From: Hymenopus coronatus
Lineage: Eukaryota > Arthropoda > Insecta > Mantodea > Hymenopodidae
DNA length: 64,000 nt
NCBI GenBank assembly: GCA_030762935.1
Contig: CM060900.1
Span: 370,031,132-370,095,131, forward strand
Direction: 5' to 3'
Shown here: positions 8,517-16,329 of the stretch, piece by piece
How the letters are laid out: each line of letters starts with the position of its first letter
Numbering within the stretch: the first letter of the stretch is position 1
The notes under the pieces: generated by a model
Seen by the model: only the letters and a program-made list of their open reading frames with translations
The model's database searches: none
Told to the model about the DNA's origin: nothing
Program-made: the position numbers and the translations under genes

Positions 8517-10230
8517 TTTTTTTTTTTTTTTTTTTTTTTTTTTGGAAAGGGGAGACAGAGAGAGAGTTGGAGGGTTGAAAGAATGGCTTATCTCGCCATT
8601 GGGTGGAGATTAGAAGGGAAAAATCGGGTGAGATAGGAAAGGAACAGTGAATGGGGAATGTTGGAGTTCCGCGATAGCACCTCCGTGATTATTGGTAAAG
8701 TTGATGTTGCTGCAGCACATGGGGCTGCAACAAGGAATGGCTTATCTAGTCTGTAAACATGACCCGAGGGCCCTGAGTACAGCGCTAGGGAGTCTTGGGT
8801 GTGCTTTAGTGCTGATGTCTGGTGTTGCGGGTGTGTGTGAGAGGGCATGATTTGGTGGTAAGGTCCTGAAGAATCCGATGGTGACTATTTGCAATTTGCT
8901 CGGCTACATTGTTGACTGTTAGTTCTTGGCTGTCAAGAACTGCAGTATAGCACTTATTGATGTCCTTTCGGATTCCTTTGAGTAGGTCGTCCAGAAATGT
9001 GAGGCGTAATGGTAATTTTGCAGTTTGAACATAGAGGTCCTGGTTGGCCTCCAAGATCCTGGCGTTGACGTCGTGGATTTCCTGTAGCAGGGTGTATAGG
9101 ACGTCCAGCTCCAAGAGGAACTCAGACGTGACCTTTTTCTGGGCTATGGCATCGGTGTCTTGACGGTTGGCTGTAGAAGTGGTGTGGGTGTCTGAGATGG
9201 CTGCGGTCATGGTAGTGAGGGCTTCTTCCAGCATGTTCAATCGGCCGCTAATGAGCAGGACCTCTGAGTGCAGGTCCTGCACGGCGTCTTTAACGGCGCT
9301 GTCGGATGGCGCTGCTGCCTGTGGAGTGTTAGTGGCGGCAGGCAGGTGATGGGTGATGGAGTCTTCCGTCTGCGTCGAGGTGGTGGTTGTTGAAGTCCTC
9401 GCCATTTTGTCTATGGGTGTGGCGGCAGAGGCTGGTGTCAGGTGGCGGCGGCTGCGTGGGTAATAGGGGCACTGCGCCTGTCCTGTGAAATGACCAGAGC
9501 CATCACAGGTGGCGCAGTACCGGCGTCGAGATCTTAGGTTGTGGGCTGCACATTCGGCTGTCAAACTCGGCGCCCCACAGTAGTGGCACCGTGGGGGCTC
9601 GGCGCAGGTGTTGGCGGTGTGTCCGAATACGCAGCAGCGGCGGCATGGTGTCGGTCGGGGTTCTCGGCTAGCCTCGATGCTTAGGCGCCGCCCAAACATG
9701 GGCAGGCCCTCGCGCAAGGCAGCATTGAGATCCCCGGCCACGGCGAATATAATCCGAACTAGAGGGTATATCCCTCTGGCGGACATAATCCTTGTGGCCC
9801 TCATTACTGAAGGCCATCTCTGGCGTGCTGCGGGGGTGATGAGCCTAGTGGATAGGTCTCGCGGGACGCCCCTAATCACAGCACTGTACCTCTCGATGAG
9901 AAGCGGTGGTGGCGGCAGATGCTGTGGAGGCGTCGGTGCTGCTTTGGAAGGTGAGGTGGTGTTGACTGGAAGCTCTGGTCCTGAGGTGGTACTGGCTGTA
10001 GAAGCCGGCATTTGCCGGGCTTCTTCGGCGGTGGATGACTGGCTGGCCGGCAGGTGCGGCTGCATCTGCCGGCATTCTGCGGCGGCTGGAGGCGGAAGGG
10101 TGGCACTGCTCTCAGCCGAGGTGGCCGGTTGGTGCTCGGCGGTGTTTGAGGCGGTTTGGTTTCGGCGTTTCTTCTTGGCCAGGCTGATGATCTGCGGCGA
10201 AGTACTGACCAACCACCACATCACCTAAAA
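8517..10230 (-). mobile_element. Gag-only LINE derivative C
   Basis: The T run 8517-8543 is the poly(A) of a second minus-strand gag-only element, placed directly upstream of A at the same target sequence. It has a 3' UTR of about 260 bases containing GATAAGCCATTC twice, and one intact Gag-like frame (8806-10224). There is no RT. Its last bases lack the paired terminal arms of A, B and D, but the UTR has the CCCTGAGT block near 8770 that also occurs in A and in copy 1. Its 5' boundary near 10230 is uncertain because the flanking tRNA-like sequence could be part of its leader. Confidence 0.75.
8806..10224 (-). CDS. Intact zinc-knuckle Gag-like ORF of element C (472 aa)
   Basis: This uninterrupted 472-residue frame has a Ser/Thr/Pro/Ala-rich N-terminus (1-105), an RRM-like segment starting RYSAVIRGVPRDLSTR (about 112-190), and three zinc knuckles near residues 194-207, 213-225 and 237-252. 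A C-terminal region with coiled-coil character includes LHSEVLLISGRLNMLEEAL. It is homologous to the Gag of A. In A the start is ATGGCAAAGAAG; here that site reads CTGGCCAAGAAG, so initiation must use the upstream ATG at 10224 or a CTG. It probably packages RNA but needs a reverse transcriptase from another element. It is a LINE protein, not a host zinc-finger gene, because it sits between a poly(A) tail and a shared target sequence. Confidence 0.8.
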   Translation of the reverse strand: MMWWLVSTSPQIISLAKKKRRNQTASNTAEHQPATSAESSATLPPPAAAECRQMQPHLPASQSSTAEEARQMPASTASTTSGPELPVNTTSPSKAAPTPPQHLPPPPLLIERYSAVIRGVPRDLSTRLITPAARQRWPSVMRATRIMSARGIYPLVRIIFAVAGDLNAALREGLPMFGRRLSIEASREPRPTPCRRCCVFGHTANTCAEPPRCHYCGAPSLTAECAAHNLRSRRRYCATCDGSGHFTGQAQCPYYPRSRRHLTPASAATPIDKMARTSTTTTSTQTEDSITHHLPAATNTPQAAAPSDSAVKDAVQDLHSEVLLISGRLNMLEEALTTMTAAISDTHTTSTANRQDTDAIAQKKVTSEFLLELDVLYTLLQEIHDVNARILEANQDLYVQTAKLPLRLTFLDDLLKGIRKDINKCYTAVLDSQELTVNNVAEQIANSHHRILQDLTTKSCPLTHTRNTRHQH

Positions 10231-10233
10231 AAA

Positions 10234-10307
10234 TCCATCGTCCTCCACCGGGTTTGAACCAGTGACCTTGGGTATATGAAGTTAGCATGGTAACCATTAC
10301 ACCACGT
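10234..10307 (-). other. tRNA-like sequence at the 3' flank of LINE B
   Basis: The minus strand has a box-A-like TGGTGTAATGGTTA and a box-B GGTTCAAACCC. The T-arm pairs CACTGG with CCGGTG. The 5' acceptor strand is missing because the poly(A) of B joins just before TGGTGTAATGG. It is therefore not a functional tRNA. It could be a tRNA pseudogene, the head of a SINE (compare 53941-54005), or part of the leader of element C. Confidence 0.6.
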
Positions 10308-11074
10308 ATTTTTTTTTTTTTTTTTTTTTTTTACCGTGGAGGGGAAAAATGCATTCCTGCATTCGACCCCAAGCCTTAGTGCAATGGCTTGGGGGATATG
10401 TGGAGCTCCCCGCAGAGTGCGGTATATCCACTAAAAAACCCCTCCACGTGTTAATCGTTATATATAGAGTACTTTCGTGCAAACATGCGTTAGTCGGGTC
10501 CCGCATAGCACCCCGGTTAGTAAGTGAGAGCTACTTAGCTGGCATGCATTGCATGCGAGCGCGTTAATGCTACTTACTGGGAATGTCCATGAAACCTGAA
10601 CAATACCAGTGGATAATCATACGCTACTTTGTAGTTGTTTTTATTCGTTAATGATTATGTTCTATTTCTGCAGGGTGTGCCTGCTTGTCATATTAAGTAA
10701 AATGTTATCTAACATGCACTTAAATTTAGTCTTATAGTATATGTTTAGTATGAGTTCCGCTTCTGCGCTGTTGCTTCGGGAGATTTCTCCGTCCGTCAGT
10801 GGTTGCGCAGCCGCTCGTCGCTAGTAGCAGTACCGGGCTCATAGGCCTTCGTCGTCTCGTTTGCCATGTAGTTGCCAAGGTCGTCTAAGTGATTGACTCC
10901 ATATTGCAGCTGCCCGAAGTACGCTGCCCGCGTCGATCACAATGGGAGGCCCCTTCCCCCGGTCCGCCTCAGCTGTAGCTGAGGGCTTTAGGGCTCTGCG
11001 ACGGGCTGGTACTGAAACATATTGGAAGAGAGAAAGAATAAACATATATATAGCTGTTAGAAGGGGAGAGGTTT

Positions 11075-13816
11075 TTAGGGAAGGAGGTTTGTGAGGTATT
11101 GTTGTATTTCGTCTGGAGTGGTGTCTTGTGTTATAGTTCTGTCGAAAAGTGATAAAGGTCTGTTGTGTTTGTTTGTTTGTGTGTCGTATTTCCCTAGCGT
11201 TTCTATTAAAGGGTTGTGATGTGCACTTAATTTTTGATATGCGTCGTAGGTTAGCTTTTTAATGAATTGTTCGATTGTATGTATTTTGAGTTCTTCGTGG
11301 AGTATGTCAGCTGGAGCTGTGTATGGTACCTTAGATACTAAGCGTAGAATTTTATTTTGGAATCTTTGTAAGTTTTTGATGTGGTTTTCGGCGGCATACC
11401 CCCATACTTGGGATGCGTAAGTAATTATAGGTCGGATTAATGTTTTGTAAAGTGTGAGTCCCATGTTAAGGCTTAGCTGTGAGCCCATGTTGATGAGTGG
11501 GTATAGCCTGCCCAATTGAGCATTGGCTTTTCCACGAGTCTGAGCAATATGCTTTTTCCATGTTAGACCTTGATCCATTTTAAGTCCAAGCCAAGTTACC
11601 GTATCTGTCCATCCAATATCTTCACCAAATATGGTAAGTGGAGGCAGGCGATGTCTGGGAAATCTGTGATTGATACGCTTTGTTAATATGATTGCTTGAG
11701 TTTTTGGTGCATTTACTTTGATTCGCCATTTGGTAAGCCAGTCCTCTAGGTTATCAAGGGACCTCTGGAGTCTGCTGTGAATGAATTTCGTTTTTCCGGA
11801 TTGGGTCATTATGGCGGTGTCGTCCGCATATATGTATAGTTCTGTATTTTCGATTTTTGGGATGTCATTTATATAGATATTAAATAGTGTTGGCCCGAGT
11901 ATGCTGCCTTGTGGCACTCCGGCTTTGATTGGGCGTTCGGATGACAGGTGATTGTTTACTCTGCATTGAAATTTTCGATCACTTAGGTAGTTTGCTATGA
12001 GTTTAATGAGTGAGTCGTGTATATTTATGGTTTTGAGCTTCTTTAGTAGGCCAGCATGCCATACTCTGTCGAAGGCTCGTTCGACATCTAATAATAAAGC
12101 ACCTGTTGATTTGTTGATGTTGAAACCGTGCGTTATAGATTCGGTTGCCCTGATTAGTTGAAGAGTTGTTGAGTGTTTGGCTCGGAATCCAAATTGTTCT
12201 GGAATTAGTATGTTTTGTTTGTTTAGTTGAGAGTTGAGACGTTTGAGAATTACTTTTTCGAGAAGTTTTCCAAGTGTGCTTAGTAGACTAATTGGTCTGT
12301 AGTTGTGCGGTTTGGACAAGTTTTTCCCCTTTTGGGGGAAGTGGACCACGGTGGCTAGTTTCCACCTTTTAGGGTAATGTCCACTAATGAGCACGTAGTT
12401 GAATATGTCAGCCAGTAGCTTAATTGCCCTTTCGGGCAAATGCATTAGGGCCACTGTTGGGATGTTATCTGGCCCAGGGGCTTTTCTCTTTGGGAGGTGC
12501 CTGATTAGCCAGTTTATTTCACTCGGGCAGGTTTTTCTCACTAAGTTGTGGGTTGCCTGTTCTTTGAAAATTTTCGTTTCCTCTTCCGTTGCCTCCGTAA
12601 ATTGAGGGCAGCAGGGAGTAGGATTAGGCGAGCAGATTTCTTGCAGTGTGTCTGCGAGCATATCTGCTTTTTGTTGGTCTGTAGATGCTATTGTTTGATT
12701 GTGGTGTAATGGTGGTATTTGTGTCTTATCGCGTGTTAGACAGCGTGCAATTCTCCACACCGAGTCTCGTTCGTAGTCGAGGTTCTCAAGTGTATTCTGC
12801 CATTGTTGAGAGAGATGGTTTGTTGTTCTCTCTCTGACAAGGGTATTTAAGTGTCTAACGTATTCCTGGTCTACAATATGACGTGTTTTCTGCCATCGCC
12901 GTCTAGCTCGGTTTCTTTCCGCTGCTAGCATTTGGATGTCAGGTGGTAGTTGTGATTGGTATCGCTTAGGTTTGTTTATTGGTACAGCTTCTTTGGTTGC
13001 AGTTTTTATTGCATTTTCTAGTTGAGTTACAGCTTCATTCATGTTTTCTGCTGTATTTAGCTGTGTAGTATGTAGGTGCTTGTTGATGGTGTTTGCAAAC
13101 CTATCCCAGTCTGCTTTATTGTAGTTTAGACGCTCGACTGGTGGATTGGGGGCTGCAGTGCCTTCTAATGTTATGATCACCGGTAAGTGATCGGAAGAGA
13201 GTTCGTTCTTAACTTGTAGGTTGATCCTACGAATGAGATTACGCGTCACTGCAATATCTAGAATATCAGGCCTTTGGTTTCGGCTGAATGGGATATACGT
13301 ATGTTCCGTAGGAGTGTGAATTATTATATCAGAATTATTTTCGAGATTTAGGAGGGCCGTGCCTTCAGGGTTAGTCTCATTGCAGTCCCAAATGAGGTGT
13401 TTTGCGTTGAGATCTCCGGCTATTAGCACCCTGTTGTTTACCTGCGAGATTGAGTTAATGTCCGCTATGTTTAGTACGCCTGGGGGGGCATATGCCGCCG
13501 TGATTAGAACTTTGTTGTTGTCAATGGTGATGTAAATACTAGTAGCTTCTAGAGTTGAAAATTGCTGCTGTGGAGCAACATCATGGGCAATGCTATGTTT
13601 TATTATTACGGCCGTCCCGCCACCGCGTCTGTTTCGATCGTTGCGTTGGGTAGTGTAACCTGGCATGTTAAATCTGTCTTTGTCGCTTAAATGAGTTTCT
13701 GTAATTAACGCTATGTGTATGTTGTTGCGTGTTAAGAAGTCTCTAAGTTCAGTCTTTCGTCTTTTTAAGCCGTGTGCGTTCCATGTCATACAATTGAGTT
13801 TGGGTGTGTGATTCAT
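11075..13816 (-). CDS. LINE B ORF2: endonuclease-reverse transcriptase (913 aa)
   Basis: This uninterrupted protein combines an apurinic/apyrimidinic-like endonuclease and a reverse transcriptase, the two activities of target-primed reverse transcription in the nucleus. Endonuclease landmarks are N13 in WNAHG, E40 in LITETHL, D135 in AGDLNAKH, and S208-D209-H210. RT landmarks are YRPISLL at about 506, LLLDVERAFD near 574, AGVPQGS at 632-638 and the catalytic YADDT at 663-667. The C-terminal tail has YASQVWGYAAENHIKNLQ-type helices and no RNase H. The start ATG at 13816 overlaps the ORF1 stop as ATGA, which suggests translation by termination-reinitiation. Length fits Jockey ORF2 proteins. It is the best candidate in the window for an active enzyme. 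Confidence 0.93.
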   Translation of the reverse strand: MNHTPKLNCMTWNAHGLKRRKTELRDFLTRNNIHIALITETHLSDKDRFNMPGYTTQRNDRNRRGGGTAVIIKHSIAHDVAPQQQFSTLEATSIYITIDNNKVLITAAYAPPGVLNIADINSISQVNNRVLIAGDLNAKHLIWDCNETNPEGTALLNLENNSDIIIHTPTEHTYIPFSRNQRPDILDIAVTRNLIRRINLQVKNELSSDHLPVIITLEGTAAPNPPVERLNYNKADWDRFANTINKHLHTTQLNTAENMNEAVTQLENAIKTATKEAVPINKPKRYQSQLPPDIQMLAAERNRARRRWQKTRHIVDQEYVRHLNTLVRERTTNHLSQQWQNTLENLDYERDSVWRIARCLTRDKTQIPPLHHNQTIASTDQQKADMLADTLQEICSPNPTPCCPQFTEATEEETKIFKEQATHNLVRKTCPSEINWLIRHLPKRKAPGPDNIPTVALMHLPERAIKLLADIFNYVLISGHYPKRWKLATVVHFPQKGKNLSKPHNYRPISLLSTLGKLLEKVILKRLNSQLNKQNILIPEQFGFRAKHSTTLQLIRATESITHGFNINKSTGALLLDVERAFDRVWHAGLLKKLKTINIHDSLIKLIANYLSDRKFQCRVNNHLSSERPIKAGVPQGSILGPTLFNIYINDIPKIENTELYIYADDTAIMTQSGKTKFIHSRLQRSLDNLEDWLTKWRIKVNAPKTQAIILTKRINHRFPRHRLPPLTIFGEDIGWTDTVTWLGLKMDQGLTWKKHIAQTRGKANAQLGRLYPLINMGSQLSLNMGLTLYKTLIRPIITYASQVWGYAAENHIKNLQRFQNKILRLVSKVPYTAPADILHEELKIHTIEQFIKKLTYDAYQKLSAHHNPLIETLGKYDTQTNKHNRPLSLFDRTITQDTTPDEIQQYLTNLLP

Positions 13817-15353
13817 AGGAAGCCAGGAGAGGTGAGCAGTTGGAAGAAGTCTCTGTAGCAGGCCAGGATGCTCCGGGTCTCCGATCCCCGCGAAGTGGCC
13901 AGTAGTTCCATGATGTGCATACAGACGTCCTGTAAGTCTGCGTCCCTCCAGTGCTCAGCGGACGCACATCTGAACATATTTCGCTGGTGCTCCAGCCGAG
14001 GGTCAGCCAGGGTCTCCTCCCTCGTCGGCACTTCCTTCGGGGTTTGACGTGGCTTAACCTGTGGTCGGCTAGGCTTTCGGGTCCTCGGCTCGTTCATCCC
14101 CCCAGCGCCAACGACGTCCATCACCGAGCCACGAGGGGCAGGCGGCGCGCGCACCGGAGCCCCTCCACGCACTCGACCACCACTCCCCGCCGGAGGCGCC
14201 CGTGCCCCTGTCCCCTGAGAGTTGCGCGCTGCTACAACTTGTCTCTGATACTCGGGACAAGCCCGGTACCTGGCCCCGTGGCCCGAATTGAGACACAGCG
14301 CGCATCTCCTTTGGGGTGGGGGAACGTTACAGCTCCGCGAGTCGTGGGAGGCCGAGCACTTAGAGCACACAACGGCACCCGAGCCACACGTTGCCTCCGT
14401 GTGTCTCAGCTGCTGGCACCGATTGCACTGTATGGGGACAAATGGTCGTCGGTAGGGTTCCACCTTCACCCGAAAGTGCAACACCTGCTCCAACGACCTC
14501 AACCGGGCCAGGTCCTCAGCTGTTGCCAGATCCACCAGGTATATCGGAAGAGGAGTTCGGGCTCGGTCGTAACGCCTGAGCTGCACTACTCGCAGCACTG
14601 AAAAGTGCGCAGAGTGCAGCTCAGCCCTAATTTCTTCTTCCGCGCCGTCAAAGTACACGTGCTTCACCACAGCACGGTAGGTCTGGTCGTTCTTGGAGCT
14701 TCGTGTCAGGGTGAAGGGTACCCCACGCTCCCTCAGAAAGGCAGTCAGGCGCTGATAGTCCTCCGCAGACCTAGTGCGCACCATGAGGTCCCCTGAGATA
14801 GGGGCTCTGGATATGACGTACCCCCCGTTGGGGCGTAGGGCGTCGAAGTCTCTGAGTTCCTGCAACAGAGAAACATGCTGGCGGGGAACATAGATGGGAG
14901 CCTGGAGACGGGTGGTGAGGGCTTGGGAGTAGGAAGAAGGGGGACCGGGTGGAGCTGGGAGCGGGTGAGCTGGGCGTGGGGGAGAGGAGCCAGGGCCAGG
15001 GTTAGGTTGGGAGGCAGGAGGGTAGAATGGGGCAGGAGGGGGGCTAGGGTTGGGAGAGGAAGGGCCCGGGATCGGGGACACGGGATGAGGAGGCGGGGTT
15101 GGCAGGTGCGGTGAAGGAGCGGAAGAGGAAGCAGGTCGGGGGGGTCTCTGAGCCACCACAGAGATGGATGAGGGATGGAAAGAAGAAGGAGCAGAGGAGG
15201 GGTGTGTCAGTGGATTAGTGACACGTGGTGTGATAGCGGCTAAGGCTGGGGAGGAAGGAATGGTGGCTGGGGAGGCAAAGGAAGCAGGAGCGGTGGAGGG
15301 GGGAGCAGCAGGTGAGGGGCCGGAGGGGCGGGTAGGTGGAGTAGCGCCAAAGT
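13813..15353 (-). CDS. LINE B ORF1: Gag-like zinc-knuckle protein, probably 5'-truncated
   Basis: The frame is open from an in-frame stop at 15358-15360 to its stop at 13813, but has no ATG start in the N-terminal part. The first candidate, at 15157-15159, is GTG. The element body starts about 15353, so ORF1 is probably truncated a little at its 5' end. Counting from the GTG, it has a Pro/Ser-rich region (1-80), a PRE_C2HC/RRM-like region (about 160-240), and three zinc knuckles at 245-258, 265-277 and 286-301. A conserved helical C-terminus ends LLTSPGFL. By family it binds element RNA and forms the RNP. It overlaps ORF2 by ATGA. Confidence 0.85.
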
Positions 15354-15366
15354 CATTTCACCACGT
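15354..15366. repeat. Target-site copy between LINEs B and D
   Basis: CATTTCACCACGT lies between the 5' end of B and the poly(A) tail of D. It matches 12 of 13 bases of the sequence after the poly(A) of B (10295-10307), which is the box-A end of a tRNA-like sequence. D's tail therefore joins the same target that B used. Confidence 0.75.
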
Positions 15367-16329
15367 TTTTTTTTTTTTTTTTTTTTTTTCGAGTGGAGGA
15401 AAAATCTACCTTATAGACTACCCGGGCACGTCCGGAGTGTCGGGTTCTGCCACGTGGCCCTACCGACTAAAAAACCTCCACCGGTGCTGGAGTGGATAGG
15501 GAGAAGGATTTCTGCGGTACCGCTGTTGCACCCGCGTAGTACTGGTGGTATTAACTGGCCCGCTGTGCGGCCGCCAGAGGAGATATTGGGTGCCGGCAGG
15601 CAGGCTTGGCCTAGACCCAGCCTGCCCCGTGGCGAATTTCAGGAGATTGTGAAGTAGAATTTTAGGAGCAGGATATTTGGACGAGTGGGAGGGATATCGT
15701 GCTACCTAGAGTCTGCTAGGTCTTTGTGGGTGCTGCTACGCTGGCGCTGCGTCTCTGAAACATACTAACTTATTGTTAATTGTCTGTCCTAAAACTACAA
15801 TCGCTTATTATTATGAGGTAATAGTTGAGGTCTGCCATTGGCTCCGTCTGTGAGTATATACTAAGTTTAGAGTTATATTAAGCTTAGCTTTTGTGTGGGT
15901 TCCGCCTATGTAGGCTTCATCTTTGTGATATTTATACAAGTGTTGTTATCTATTTTACGAGTAATACTATTACATATACTGTTACATATATACATGAGTT
16001 ATTCTGTTCAACCTGAGACATCGTTAAAGTGTGTTAGAAAGTATATGATATTATCGGTCCTAGTCATACTCCATTTTCTGGGCGTTGTCGTATAGAGTGC
16101 GCACATGGCTGGCTGCCTGCCTATCATATTGCAGGTGCGGACCCGTGCCACTCGCGGGGGGGCCCTCTTCCCCCGGGACCGCCTTGGCTGGGTAAGCTCA
16201 AGGGCTTAGAGGGCTGCTGAAAAGGAAGATTAGTGATGAGTGTGGATGTGTGTGGGTTTGTTGTGAGTGAGAGGCAGGAACTGGAAGGATTGTCGCAGTC
16301 ACTGCCCTACGCTGTACCTGATCTAGATT

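Larger units (their letters stand above)
10308..15353 (-). mobile_element. Jockey-clade LINE B, nearly intact (5.05 kb)
   Basis: The minus-strand element runs from ORF1 (13813-15353) through ORF2 (11075-13816) and a 740-base 3' UTR to a poly(A) tail (T run 10309-10332). It is flanked by 13-bp near-identical sequences, CATTTCACCACGT at 15354-15366 and CATTACACCACGT at 10295-10307, consistent with a target-site duplication. Clade assignment rests on the ORF2 signatures WNAHGL, GDLNAKH, SSDHLPV, HNYRPISLLSTLGKLLEK and AGVPQGSILGPTLF, and on the PRE_C2HC plus zinc-knuckle ORF1. It is the least damaged autonomous element here. Confidence 0.92.

Noticed and set aside
8256..8636. Plus-strand Gly/Ala-rich open frame
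   Set aside because: It is the antisense shadow of the GC-rich Gag N-terminus of element A.
8806..10224. Host zinc-knuckle gene
   Set aside because: It ends in a poly(A) tail next to a target sequence and is homologous to the Gag of element A and the plus copy.
10234..10307. Functional tRNA gene
   Set aside because: The 5' acceptor strand is replaced by the poly(A) of LINE B and the anticodon arm does not pair well.
14875..15499. Plus-strand Gly-rich open frames
   Set aside because: They are antisense to the Pro-rich N-terminus of LINE B ORF1.
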